A DNA stretch of 64,000 bases from Pyropia yezoensis (GCA_009829735.1 CM020620.1:5846593-5910592); one strand, 5' to 3'. Positions 1 through 10,549 are shown, counted from the stretch's first letter. The notes: generated by a model from the letters alone, not told the origin. Translations and numbers: made by a program.

Positions 1-455
1 GCCCCGTCGGCCGACGTGAGGGCGGCCAGCAGCCAGTCCACCAGCCCCGGCAGGCCTTCCTCCCCAAGCCCCGCCGCGAGGGAGCCGAGCGCCTGCGCGG
101 CGGTGCAGCGCACGTTGGGGATGGCGTCCAGGAGGACATGCCGCAGGTCGGGGAGCAGTAGGTCAAGGTACGGCAGCACGTCCGAATCGTGCGCCACGTG
201 GGAGCACATGGAGCCCACAGTCGCGGCGGAGCGGATCTTGAGCTCCGTCGCCCGCTCCCACAGGCCTCGGTGCAGGGGCGGATGAGCAGCGCAAGGAACG
301 CGGGGTCCACGGCGTGCACAAACTCAGTGGCGAGCATCGCGTAGACGGCGCCGCGGGTGCGTCCGGCCGGGTCTTGGAGGGCGGCGAGGAGGAAGGATGC
401 CAGCTTTCGTACATCAAGTGGTTCCTCGACGCCCTTGGGATGGACCGCCTGGGCA
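1..455 (-). CDS. GCN1: GCN1-like HEAT-repeat fragment (partial, one frame break)
   Basis: The minus strand encodes about 150 residues resembling the central HEAT-repeat part of GCN1, the ribosome-bound activator of the eIF2-alpha kinase GCN2. Recognisable segments include FLALLI, then PLHRGLWERATELKIRSA, then VLPYLDLLLPDLRHVLLDAI, then a stretch ending LGEEGLPGLVDWLL at the window edge. The order and spacing match my memory of animal and fungal GCN1. The two halves lie in different frames: near 280-287 one base appears missing, between LALLI(R) and PLHRGL. Homology fades upstream of about 455, and the 1,400 or so N-terminal residues expected of GCN1 are not found in the next few kb. It could be one exon of a gene running off the left edge with a sequencing error, or a decayed pseudogene fragment. 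The identity of the family is firm; whether it is functional is not. Confidence 0.75.
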
Positions 456-2289
456 CCCTCTCCTCGCCGCGCATGAGGACAAGTCCGCCCACGCTGTGTA
501 CACGTTTGCCCATTGCGGGGGGGCGGGCCAGCCCGTGACGGTCCTCGAAGGCCATAACCCGGGGGTGATTGTGGCGACGCTGTGCATGTAGCACCGCTGT
601 CTCGCGGCGCGGTCACCGCGGGCGGCGGCTGCCACGGCGGCCGCGACGGGGACTTTCCGGTGGGGCCGCCCGCGGGTGTGGGGCGAGGGCGCAAAGCGCA
701 CGCGGCACGTCGTCGGCGCAGTGGGGCTTAAAGGGTGTCCACGCTTTTCTTGATTTTTGTTGCCAAGTGGCCTGCGCAAAACTTGTGAGGCCCTCTCACA
801 GCACTGCTCAGAGTTGAAAAAAACCATAAATATTTAGCAACTTATTCTTGGGGCTTTGGAGTACAATGGATTATCTTGAGCAACGAACCAAAAGATGCGT
901 CGCTCGCTGGGCTCTGCTGCGGTACGTGACGTACAAAGGGACACAGTACTCCTTCTCATACACGCATATGGTCCGTTGTAGAAAAAAGATACATTGAGGT
1001 TTTTCTCTGCTCGGGCCCGGGCAGGACATCGGCCGTGACGGGGTCCACGGCCGCTATGCTGACAGAAGGATCACAGAGGTCCTTGCGAACTAATGAGGTC
1101 CTTGGGTCTCCTGGTTCGCGTACCGCTCTGAGGGACACCCTGAGTGGACCAGATGCTGACGAACCTGAAATGGGGCCTTTCTTTTCGCATTGATTTGCAC
1201 TGCTCGGGGGCTGATTCGGGCCCATGTGCTAACTGAGGCTTGGAAGGGGGGTAGTCGAGATAGGGGAGCTTCGCGGGGACAGCTGGAGGGCACTTTTTTC
1301 AGATTCTTTTTTCGCTCGCGAGACCTCGTGTATAAAATGGTCTCGCGAGAGGAAATAGTTCCAACCAATGCGCTCGTGTGATTGGTCGATGAGCAAGACA
1401 GGTGCTCATGCGTTAGTCATGCTTCGAGACCGTTAGCGTGCGCCCCGACGGTCCCCGATGAGGAAGCGGAGAGCGCCTCTCTCGCCTTCTGGTTCCCTCT
1501 CATCGTCCTGCCCCTCCCGCCAGCCAGTGCCAAGCAACCCCTTCCACCCTTTCCTCCCGCCTGGCATGACAGGTCCATTGTTGGCGACTTAGGTGGTGCC
1601 AGCCTCGGTGCATCCAACGTGGCTCGGGGGATGGGGGGACGGGGTAACCAGGGAGAAGGTGCCGCCAGCCTCAACGTTAGATGAGCTGTGGTGGGCGTGC
1701 CAGGGTGAGGAAAACGCACCCCGGGCGTGTGGGCGAGGCGGGGGGAGGGGGATGATAATGGGAGGCAGACGGGAGGGAAAAAAAAAAAAAGCGGAACGCG
1801 ACGGTCTGCATGGCTCTTGTGGTCTAGGGCCGGGGCGCAAAAGAAAATAGGGAAAAGAAGCGCCTGTTCTCTTTTGCGCGGGGGTGCGAGAGAGGGGGTA
1901 GTCTGCATGCATTGTGCGTTGCTCCGCCGCGCCCCACACTCCCGCCACCGATTTCCTGCACGAGACATTCTGGGATACCTTGCCTGGCTATGACATCGTC
2001 GACAAGGCACCCATGACCGCCCTCCTTTACTATAAAAAAACAATCGTGCCGACGCCGGCGATTCACCCAGCGCTGGCGGCATCACCGCCCCTAACAACCC
2101 CACCAGCAACACCGCCACCACCTACGCTTCCCATCCCGTCACATAAATCACACCGCCCACGACCCCCCCCCCCGCATACTGCCAACCTCTTCCCCCCTCT
2201 CTCAAACACGTGGCCGACCCCACCGTCAGAAAAAGCTCTCCGTCTCCACCGCCACCAACGCAAGCCCCCCACTCCACAGCCAAAGCTAC
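456..2289. other. Spacer, no gene supported
   Basis: No frame shows a recognisable domain. The stretch from about 790 to 1000 is AT-richer than its surroundings. It holds the TATA-like site described separately, an A12 run near 1780 and a second TATA-like string near 2030, just before the minisatellite. A plus-strand frame opening at 1914 runs into the minisatellite but has no signal peptide or domain, so it is not called. Confidence 0.5.
1331..1350 (+). promoter_or_regulatory. TATA-like box followed by palindromic CGCG element
   Basis: TATAAAATGG is followed directly by the perfect palindrome TCTCGCGAGA, with a related CTCGCGAG just upstream at 1314-1321. TCTCGCGAGA is a known promoter element in animals; its role in algae is not known to me. 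No convincing gene was found downstream, so this is a promoter-like site without a target. Confidence 0.3.
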
Positions 2290-3420
2290 CAACACCCCCG
2301 TCGCCACGGATAACCCCGTCGCCACGGCCACCCCCGTCGCCACGGCCACCCCCGTCGCCACCACCACGCCCGTCGCCACCGCCGTCGCCACCACCACGGC
2401 CGTCGCCAACGACGCCGCCGCCGCCGCCGTCGCCCCCGCCACCCCGTCGCCACCGCTACCCCAGTCGCCACCGCCGTCGCCTCCGCCACGGCCGTCGCCC
2501 CCGACACCGCGTCGCCACCGCCGTCGCCACCGCCACCGCCGTCGCCACCGCCACGGCCGTCGCCCCCACCACCCCAGTCGCCACCGCCGTCGCCACCGCC
2601 ACGGCCGTCGCCCCCACCACCCCAGTCGCCACCGCCGTCGCCTCCGCCACGGCCGTCGCCCCCGCCACCGCGTCGCCACCGCCGTCGCCACCGCCACGGC
2701 CGTCGCCCCCGCCACCCCGTCGCCACCGCCACCCCAGTCGCCACCGCCGTCGCCTCCGCCACGGCCGTCGCCCCCGCCACCGCGTCGCCACCGCCGTCGC
2801 CACCGCCACGGCCGTCGCCCCCGCCACCGCGTCGCCACGGCCGTCGCCACCGGCACGGCCGTCGCCCCCGCCACCGCGTCGCCTGCGCCACCCTAGTCGC
2901 TACCATCGCCACCGCCACGGCCGTCGCCACCGACGCCGCCGCCGCCGCCGTCGCCCCCGCCACCCCGTCGCCACCGCCACCCCAGTCGCCACCGCCGTCG
3001 CCTCCGCCACGGCCGTCGCCCCCACCACCGCGTCGCCACCGCCGTCGCCACCGCCACGGCCGTCGCCCCCGCCACCGCGTCGCCACGGCCGTCGCCACCG
3101 GCACGGCCGTCGCCCCCGCCACCGCGTCGCCTGCGCCACCCTAGTCGCTGCAATCGCCACCCCCACGGCCGTCATCACCGACGCCGCCGCCGCCGCCGTC
3201 GCCGCCGTCGCCACCGTCGCCACCGTCGCCACCGCCACCCCAGTCGTTACCGCCGTCGCCACCGCCACGGCCGTCGCCCCCGCCACCGCGTCGCCACCGC
3301 CGCCCCAGGCGCTACCGTCGCCACCGCCACGGCCGTCGCCACCGACGCCGCCGCCGTCACTGCCACCCCCGTCGCCACCGTCGCCACCGTCGCCGCCGTC
3401 GCCGACGCCGACCGCAGCAC
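2290..3420. repeat. GTCGCC-type minisatellite with higher-order repeats
   Basis: About 1.1 kb is built almost entirely from hexamers of the form GTCGCC, GCCACC and GGCCGT, in variants such as CCACCGCCGTCGCC and CCACGGCCGTCGCC. There is a higher-order period: a block of roughly 170 bp beginning at 2728 recurs nearly unchanged at about 2977. Units are multiples of three and almost free of stops, so several frames stay open on both strands. They read as Val-Ala-Thr, Ser-Pro-Pro or Arg-His repeats depending on phase. The Ser-Pro-Pro phase looks like a hydroxyproline-rich wall protein, but there is no signal peptide or flanking domain. I treat it as non-coding satellite with low-confidence coding potential. 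Confidence 0.8.
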
Positions 3421-3750
3421 CGGCGACACCCCTGGCGTGGCCACCGCGGCGGCCGTCAAAACCCTGCACACTTTCCCAAAAGCCTGACTAATGAGCGTGC
3501 ACACCACACCCGAAAGGAGCCCACCATCAAGCAGGACCAGTCCATTACACCGGGGCAAATTCCCGAGGCACCTGATTGGCCGAGGGGTGCGGCCCGAACA
3601 ACGCCGGAGAAGAAAGAAAATAGTGCTCGATGTATCTTTTTTGTGCAACGTACCATAGCTTGTACATAAAAGGCAGCAGACGTCGTACAGGAAGTTGTCG
3701 ACGTGGTGACCGTCTGCGAATCCATGCCACTGGATCCGGCAACGACCTGA

Positions 3751-3980
3751 CAAGTGTAGACGACGCCGCATATCTCCACACCAAGAGAAAGCCGACCAGG
3801 GACTGCGAAAAACAACATACGACTCTTTCTGACTGTGGCACTCCTCGCACGTGGCCGACTTGCCCCTGGTGTCGTAGAGTCACTACTGGTCCCGCCCTAG
3901 ACGCCGACACAGGAGGGAAAAACCATGGAGGTCCCGCCCTAGACGCCGATACAGGAAGGGAAAACCATGGAGGTGGTGGC
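3751..3980 (+). repeat. Dispersed 230-bp repeat, copy 1
   Basis: This segment recurs in inverted orientation at 54505-54734 with about six substitutions (roughly 97% identity). Inside it are two tandem 42-bp units at 3888-3929 and 3930-3971, each starting GGTCCCGCCCTAGACGCC and ending in CCATGGA. One frame is open and contains KRKPTRDCEKQH and the Cys-rich string TCPWCRR. However, at least five of the six differences between copies change the amino acid, so the sequence does not look selected as protein. It may be part of a larger mobile element that cannot be classified from these two copies. Confidence 0.85.
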
Positions 3981-5093
3981 GGCCTTCTCCCGACGCCAGC
4001 GCGCGAACGCCGGTGGGGGACGGGGAGGGGGTCGTATGTCTACAGCGACACGACGGCAGGGGCTCTTTAATGAGCGGAAGCGAGCAGCCGCACGCCGACG
4101 GCAGCGGCGGTGCTGTTTACCGGGGCGGTCAGGGGGGTGAGCACTTCGGGAGCCGCTGAGGAAACAGCCTGCTTCCTTTTGGTCCGCTGAACATACGATA
4201 CGAAAAAAAAGCGGGAGATTCTTGCCGGTCAGCAATGACCCGGCAACGACCCTGCTCATCAGCAATTTCCTGCGGGATGTCTCAGTGAACAACCGACAGA
4301 ACGAAGGCGCTCGGCAATCATCGTGCAAGAAAAACAAGCCCCGGCAGCCCGATCCTGGAAAAAGCATGGACACCCTTTAAGCCCCACTGCGCGGTGGCCC
4401 AGTGCAGTGCCTCTTGCATAAACCTGCGTCTCAGAAAACGTGCAAGTCTGGTGTAGATATTGGGGTTCACAGTGGCGTGCGAAGACTATGCAACAGAATT
4501 GCACAATGGGTTCAGCAACCGACGAGAACGAAGAGGGACACAATTGACGCCACCTTTCTTCTTTGAAATAAGAGAGTGAAGGAAAACGAGTGTTGGCCGG
4601 CTTGCGACTTGCCGTATTTAATTGTGCGTCAGTATGCATGATCAGGACACATTATGGGAAGCGCAGCAGGGCAGCGGGAGCTGTGTCTCTGGCGGGCACT
4701 TTTCAGACTCTGCCTGTCTGGATGACGACGTGGTGTCTCTCCCGCAGGATGTCCACCGCGACGTGTGTCGCCGCGTTGTTGAGGCGGGAGGCGGGGGGGA
4801 ACGGGCTGGGTATGGATGCGGGTGAAGGCGTGCCGGTGCGTGTGTCGGGGGGGGGGGGTGCGGGGGCCCCTCCAGACGGCCCCGCCAGAGGCAGAGGGCT
4901 TGCTTTGTGACGGCGGCAGTCTTCTGAAAGAAGCCGCGCTGCCTAGCCATTGTCACATCCCCCCGCCGTGGGCCCACGGCGGGTCAGCGTCTCCACCGAA
5001 AGTGGGCTCGGTCGACTTGAACCTTCCTCGCCCGCCCTTCCTCCCCCCTCCCCCCCGACGGCCCCCTCCCTGCCCACTGCTGCCGTCAGCATC
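3981..5093. other. Spacer upstream of the vWA-like gene
   Basis: About 1.1 kb with moderate GC around 4180-4640 and returning to very high GC after 4780. No domain or RNA gene was recognised. The last 100 bp are C-rich and are the probable 5' untranslated region of the gene starting at 5094. Confidence 0.4.
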
Positions 5094-6503
5094 ATGCCTC
5101 TCCCGCGCCGCACCGTCATCACACTTGCCGCCGTGGGGGGTGCGGTGCTCGTTGTCGTCGCCATCACCGTCACGGCGGTGGTGCTAACACGGGGCGGGGG
5201 GGGGGAGGACGCGTCCCCCGGCCGTCCCGCCTCTGATATGCCCTCCCCCACCCCCTACGCACCTACCCCTGAGGCGCAGCCCACGCCCGACCGTGAGGCC
5301 AGCAATCGGTGCTACGAAGCAATCCAGGACGACCGCCCGTCGCGGCCGCCGATCGACGTGGTGCTGCTGCTGGACACGGGAGGCGCGGCGGCGGGGGCGC
5401 CTCTGGCCGTGTTGGTTCCCGAGCCCGGGGTAGGGTTGCTGCTGAGCTCCGTCAGCACCAGCAGCGGCGCCCGCCTGCTCGACGGCTCTCGTGTGGGGGT
5501 GGCCACGTATGGCAGCGTCGGCCCGGACGCGGGCGGGGGGGCGCCCCTCAAGTGGGTCGTTCCCCTGTCGACTAACGAGACGGAGGTGGCGGCGGCGGTG
5601 GGGGGCCTCGTAGGCACGGGGGGGGGGAGCGGAGACGGGGGCGGGGGGGCGCTCGCCGCCCTGTCCGCCCTGGCCTCCTCCCCACAGGCCGTCGGGTGGC
5701 GTCCCGCATACACCCGGGTGGTTGCATGGGTGGGAGGTCGCCCTGGCGCCGAGGGCCTCTGCTGGCCCAGCCGTCAGGACGTAGCGGCCGACCTACTTGC
5801 CGCCCGCATCGTGGTGGTGGCCCTCAGCGTCGGCGGGGGGCTGGATGCGGCCGTGCCGCCGGGCGTTGGGGGCAGCGGCCGGGAGAGTGCCGTCGCCAAG
5901 TGTCCGCCCCTCACCCCAGGGGGCAGTCCCCTTGATGTCCCCCCCATTGAGGCTAACCAGGCGGCCGCTCTGCTAGACGCGGGGGTGGAGGGGTGGGTGG
6001 AGCCCCTGCCGCCATTGGCCGTTGCTGGGGGCGGCCTTGCAGCCGCCCTGCGCTCCCTCCTCTTTGATGCGTGGCTCCTCCGCCCCATCACCTCTGTCCA
6101 CGACTGTGGGGGGCGCTATGACATGCGGTGCGTGAGCGCCTTCTCCGTTGGTATTTGTTCGTACCGCAGGCGGGCGAGTGGGAGGGCGCCCCCCACCGCG
6201 GGGGGCTTGGCCCGCACCTGCGACGCTTTCGAGGCGCGGGAGCTCTACAAACTTGTCAGAATGGCCGGCAACCAACCGCCCACACGGACCATCACGGTGT
6301 GCGCGGATGGAACGCAGGTGACGTGTGTGTGGGGGTCTGACGGCTACGTCAGGTGCGAGGCAGACCCACAGGCAGGCACCCTTGCCGACCGACCAACGCC
6401 AAGACTGCGAACACCAAGCCCCGCAGCCGACAGGAGATCGCTCCACCGCCGACGACAGCTCTCCTACCTCCGACCCGCAGGCGGGACGAGGTGGGGCTAC
6501 TGA
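5094..6503 (+). CDS. Membrane-anchored vWA/integrin-beta-like protein
   Basis: A predicted 469-residue type II membrane protein. The chosen ATG at 5094 puts a short basic head (MPLPRR) directly before a hydrophobic segment at residues 8-32 (VITLAAVGGAVLVVVAITVT and on), as in an uncleaved signal anchor. An earlier in-frame ATG at 4950 would add 48 low-complexity residues. After a Pro/Thr-rich stalk comes an alpha/beta domain opening with IDVVLLLDTGG near residue 87, followed by VGVATYG and YTRVVAWVGG. These are the strand-1, middle-strand and late-strand patterns of von Willebrand A domains. The MIDAS motif, normally DxSxS, reads DTGGA, so canonical metal-dependent ligand binding is unlikely. 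The C-terminal third carries several cysteines (DCGGRYDMRC, GICSY, VCADGTQVTC). Likely a surface or secretory-pathway protein; its ligand is unknown. Confidence 0.6.
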   Translation: MPLPRRTVITLAAVGGAVLVVVAITVTAVVLTRGGGGEDASPGRPASDMPSPTPYAPTPEAQPTPDREASNRCYEAIQDDRPSRPPIDVVLLLDTGGAAAGAPLAVLVPEPGVGLLLSSVSTSSGARLLDGSRVGVATYGSVGPDAGGGAPLKWVVPLSTNETEVAAAVGGLVGTGGGSGDGGGGALAALSALASSPQAVGWRPAYTRVVAWVGGRPGAEGLCWPSRQDVAADLLAARIVVVALSVGGGLDAAVPPGVGGSGRESAVAKCPPLTPGGSPLDVPPIEANQAAALLDAGVEGWVEPLPPLAVAGGGLAAALRSLLFDAWLLRPITSVHDCGGRYDMRCVSAFSVGICSYRRRASGRAPPTAGGLARTCDAFEARELYKLVRMAGNQPPTRTITVCADGTQVTCVWGSDGYVRCEADPQAGTLADRPTPRLRTPSPAADRRSLHRRRQLSYLRPAGGTRWGY

Positions 6504-7151
6504 CGAGTGCATCGGGGAGTGGGGCAGACGTGGGCCGCCAGCAGGCTGTGTGCTGCTGGCTGGCACGGGGCCCTCCCGTACGGGCGGGCCTGTACCCCCC
6601 GTGGGTGGGCATGGCCGCAGGGCGAATTGGAGCTGGTGAACCGCAGACCAGAGCACGCCGCACACGTCACCGAGAGGGAGTGCAGCACTGTGTCTAAAGG
6701 TCTATCTCATATAATAAGGCGCCAGCACGCACAAAAAGGTACAATAAGAGAAAGGCGACCAACACGTACCCGTACGAAGCAGCCCGAGCACAGTCACGTC
6801 AGCGTGACTGCCACCCGTTGCACTCTCTGGATAGAGGCAGTGGGATTGTGCAGTTGTAGGGGACAGCCGACGACTGCTGGCGCGGATCGTCGGCGGCCTT
6901 CCGGAACTGATCCGCTTGATCTGCACGCCAATTCTTGAACTTAATCGGATGTGTAATTGTTTTGTCCCGGAAACCAATACATCTGCCATGCCACTGCCCC
7001 CGAGCTCGTTGCCTTGGTCGCATGGTGGACACCGGAACCTCGCGCATGATATGCATACGCCATGGTCCTTCGTTCCGTACTGGAGAGCTGACTGTCCCTT
7101 CTGCTTTGCAGGTTTACAGCCCACCCTTCTTTCCGCTTTGACCTTCACAAT
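6504..7151. other. Spacer upstream of the oxidoreductase gene
   Basis: About 650 bp without a supported gene. The segment 6700-7150 is less GC-rich. A pyrimidine-rich run ending TTTGCAG at about 7111 could be the acceptor of a 5' UTR intron, but no matching donor was fixed. Confidence 0.35.
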
Positions 7152-8906
7152 ATGGTCCCGTTGCCCACACCCGCTGTGGTGCGCTACGCCATTCTCGGAA
7201 CGGGCCTCATGGGAGTGGAGCATTTGCGCAATCTGCTGGCGCTGGCTGACGATGGTGCGGGCGTGGTGGTGACGGCCCTGGCAGACCCCCACCCCGCGTC
7301 TTTGGGCGCTGCCGTCGACGCCTGGACAGACCACTATGCGGCGGTGGCGGCGGCCGCTGCGACGGCCCCCAACGGTGACGCCGCCCCGCCGGCGGCGCCC
7401 CCCCCCCCGCCGGCCACTTTCTCCTCTGCCGCGGCGCTGTACACTGCTGCGGACCCCCCCCTCTTTGACGTCCTCGTCGTGGCCACCCCAAACTACACTC
7501 ACGCGGCAGTAGTGGCGACCGCTCTGGCCGCGCTCCCCCCCACCACCCACATGCTGGTGGAGAAGCCACTGTGCACAACCGTCGCCGACTGTCGGGCACT
7601 CGTCGCTGACGCTGCCGCTCGCCAATGGCAGGGGGTCTTGTGGAACGCCCTCGAGTACCGCTACATGCCCGCCATTGCAGACGTGGTGCGCCGCACGTGG
7701 GTCGGGGAGGTCGGCCGGGTGGTCATGGCCGCCTTGCGGGAACACCGGTTCCCGTTTTTGGAAAAGGTTGGAGGGTGGAACCGGTTCAACTGCTGGAGCG
7801 GGGGTACGCTGGTGGAGGTAGGTTGGCGGCGGTCGGGGCACTGTGGAGGGGAGGAGTCGGGGATGGCCCTTGGCGGCAATGCATCTGGGCAGAGTACGCC
7901 TGGGGTTGGAGTGTTCCCAGTGCCCTGGTGTATGCCTCGCTGCTGAATGTGGGGTGACTGGGATGAAGTGCCCTGCATTGCATGAGCTATGACGTGGTGC
8001 GGGGGCGGTAACAGCGCGCACGCGGTTCTGATTGTGCTTTCCCCTCCCCGTTTGGGCCCGCCGCGACACTGAAAGCCCGCGGCCCTCTTCTGCACGGTAC
8101 CTGTTGTTGCGGGGCTCTTGCTTACCTTGTTTCGTGGTTGCCCCCGCATTCCTCTCCCCGCGCCGCAGAAGTGCTGTCATTTTTTCAACCTTCTCAACCT
8201 GCTCCACGCGCCCGCCCAGCCAACGACAATCATGGCCAGCGCCTCCCAGTCTGTCAACCACTTAGACGAGGTGCACCCAGCCCCCCCCAGCAGCGTCAGC
8301 GACGGCTGTGCCACCGCCACGCCAGACATCCTCGACAACGCGCTCGTGGTTGTGAATTACGGCGCGTTGGCGCGTGCATCACTGGACCTGTGCATGTTTG
8401 CCGAGGCCTCTGCCCACCAGGAGGAACTATCGGTTGTAGGTGCCGCGGGCAAACTGGAGGCCCTCCTCCCGCAAAACACCGTTCGTATGGGCCGGCGGGG
8501 TGTCCACTCCGTCGGGGCGGTTGAAGAGGCAACCGTGTCGGACGCGAACGTCAAATTTGACGGCTACCACTATGGGAGCAGCTACCGCCAGCATGTCGAG
8601 CTGCTGGCCACCGTCCGTGGGGGGGGGGTGCCGGGGGAGGGCGCGCTGGGGGGGGTGGTGGGCCTTGCCGAGGGGCTCCTTGCCGTTGCCATGGGCGTTG
8701 CAGCTCAGGAGAGCGTTCGCCGGGGGGGCGCACCCGTCCGTCTGGACGAGGTGGTGACGCCCGCAGAAATCGAAGCGGGCGTGGCCGCATCAGCGGCGGC
8801 GGCGGCAGCGGCTGCTGCGGCCGTGGCCGCATCGGCAGCCGGGCCGGCGGCAGTGGGCGCCAAGTCGATGGCCGCTCCGTCGTCGGTGTCAAGCACTGCG
8901 CTCTGA
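7152..8906 (+). CDS. Gfo/Idh/MocA-family NAD(P)-dependent oxidoreductase, two exons
   Basis: Exon 1 is 7152-7817 and exon 2 is 8169-8906, joined across a 351-bp GT..AG intron. The splice joins ...GGTLVE to KCCHFFNLL, which restores the conserved GGxLxExxxHxxD-like segment of the family. The 467-residue product opens with a Rossmann nucleotide-binding motif (ILGTGLMG, about residues 9-16), then VVATPNYTHA. Next is the signature EKP (E137-K138-P139), whose lysine is catalytic in this family. The C-terminal sheet domain contains VNHLDE and SLDLCMFAE. Members oxidise or reduce sugars, inositols or related polyols; the substrate here cannot be read from sequence. The last 60 residues are an alanine-rich tail. 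An insert of Ala/Pro residues (about 70-95) interrupts the Rossmann fold between strands and is probably a surface loop. Confidence 0.85.
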
Positions 8907-9553
8907 TGGGGGAGGACGGGGGGGGGATAACTACCCTGTGGTCGTAGAGGAGGTAGGTGCTCGTTGTGGACCCTTCCCTTGTGGTTCCCTACCGGCTGGG
9001 GCCTCCAAGGCACAATTCCACCTCTCAGCTTCCCACGCTAACGCCGCCCGTACAGCACTGGTGCGGACCTGGCACGGGGACAGGGAGTGCTGCGCCGCCT
9101 TGCGGCACTCCTGCCGGTGTACGGCCCCCTTAGCGTCTGCGCCCATGGCCGTCCTGTCCGCCCATCCTCCCCAGCACAACAGCCTCGAGCGTTGTTCTAA
9201 CAGGCCGATGCGCGCCGTCGTCGGGCCGCGCACACGGTTTGTTTGTTGTGGTCCATGCGCAGGGTCTGGTTGGGCGCAACGAGGGGGGCACGGCAAAGAG
9301 CGGATGAGGCGGGCAGATCTTTTGACGTTGTGGGGCAGGCCGAAACGGCGCATCTACATATAAACAAGTCCAGGTGGATTGTTTGGCGGGGTCAACGCAG
9401 TCAAGAGCCACCTGGACGGGAGAGGTAACCCAAACCCACGCACACACAACAGGCAGAAAAAAAGCATAACGAGCAAGGGGCGCTGGAGAAAACACAGAAA
9501 AAATAGAAACAAGAAAAGAAAGAAGCGGCGGGAGCCGTGGACGGCCGCGGGTC
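8907..9553. other. Convergent 3' spacer
   Basis: About 650 bp between the oxidoreductase on the plus strand and the unknown gene on the minus strand. GC falls near 9350-9530, where a purine- and A-rich stretch occurs, as expected for two facing 3' untranslated regions. No gene seen. Confidence 0.35.
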
Positions 9554-10549
9554 TCAGGCCCGGTTGGTCCGCCGCACCAGCGGGAGGAGCCGCTTGGCCA
9601 GCCGCTCCGTCGCAGCCGCCCCCTGCCGCCGGGGTGCGGTCGCCGGTGGCGAGGCCGCCCCTGACGTGGCGGGGGAGGTGGCGGCAGCGGGGGTGGCAGC
9701 GGCGGCGGTGGCGACCGTGGCGGCGCCCCCCCCAGCCCCAGGGCCGTCCCCACCGCTGCCGCTGCTCGTGTCGCTCCCGTCCGCGCCCCCACCCGTCCGG
9801 CGCTCCAAGTACTGCTGTTGCCGCCGGTGGTTGGCCTCCAGCATCGTTCGGTACATGTGGGTCGGCGCACCCGCGGGGGCTCCGTAGGCCGTCCCCGCCG
9901 CCAGCCGGCGGCGAGCAAAGTGCCGCCGCACACGGTGGCGGGCGTCGGCCGACTCGGCCGCCTGCACCGTCCGGTCGCGGTTGGCCTGCCGTGCGGAGGA
10001 CAGCTTGACAAGACGAGTCAGCTGCCGCGGGGTGAGGTACCCAGTCGCGTCCATTGCGACGCCCGGGTCCCCGCGCAGCGCCGCGGCGACCGCCTCATCG
10101 TCGTCGTCGTCCTCAGATTCCGATGAAGCCGGAGAGGAGCCATACGGGCTGGACGACGCGGTGTGGGGGCGGGGGTGGGTCTTGCAGCCCACAACCCCGT
10201 TGGGTGCCACGGCGGTAGCGGCGGCAGCAGCTGCGCCGTGAAAGGGGCAAGGCCGCCCCCGCCCAGAGCGGGAACGGGAAGAGGGGGTGCGGCTGGGGTG
10301 GGTGCACGGGCCGTCGTAGCTGCGCGAGTTGCCGCTGACCGCGGTTCTGGCGTCAACGGCGGTGGCGGCGGCAGTGGCGTTGGTCGCGTCCACCACGCCC
10401 TCGGCGGCGTCGGTCGAGGCGGCGCGGCGGGCGGTGGCCCCTCGCCGCCGCAGCTGCAGCAGCAGCAGCGATGAAAGCTCGTCCTCGTCCACGACGGCCT
10501 GCAGCAGCGCAGGCACCCCGCGGGGCACGCGCATCGCGACGGCGGCCAT
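9554..10549 (-). CDS. Unknown protein with basic helical module
   Basis: A 331-residue frame starting at the ATG complementary to 10547-10549 (MAAVAMRVPRGVPALLQAVV). I do not recognise the family. The N-terminus has a leucine-rich helix (VVDEDELSSLLLLQLRRR). The middle holds a Ser/Asp acidic patch (SSESEDDDDDEAVAAAL). After this comes the least repetitive part, about residues 165-255, with YLTPRQLTRLVKLSSARQAN and RHRVRRHFARRRLAAGTAYG. This looks like a basic alpha-helical, possibly nucleic-acid-binding, module. The C-terminus is low-complexity Ala/Thr/Pro ending LLPLVRRTNRA. The long non-repetitive middle supports a real gene, but the opposite strand is also partly open, so confidence is moderate. 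Confidence 0.5.
   Translation of the reverse strand: MAAVAMRVPRGVPALLQAVVDEDELSSLLLLQLRRRGATARRAASTDAAEGVVDATNATAAATAVDARTAVSGNSRSYDGPCTHPSRTPSSRSRSGRGRPCPFHGAAAAAATAVAPNGVVGCKTHPRPHTASSSPYGSSPASSESEDDDDDEAVAAALRGDPGVAMDATGYLTPRQLTRLVKLSSARQANRDRTVQAAESADARHRVRRHFARRRLAAGTAYGAPAGAPTHMYRTMLEANHRRQQQYLERRTGGGADGSDTSSGSGGDGPGAGGGAATVATAAAATPAAATSPATSGAASPPATAPRRQGAAATERLAKRLLPLVRRTNRA

Noticed and set aside
1914-3491. 525-codon frame that would make a proline-rich wall protein
   Set aside because: No signal peptide, and the repeat is open in nearly every frame, so openness is not evidence. Kept as a minisatellite.
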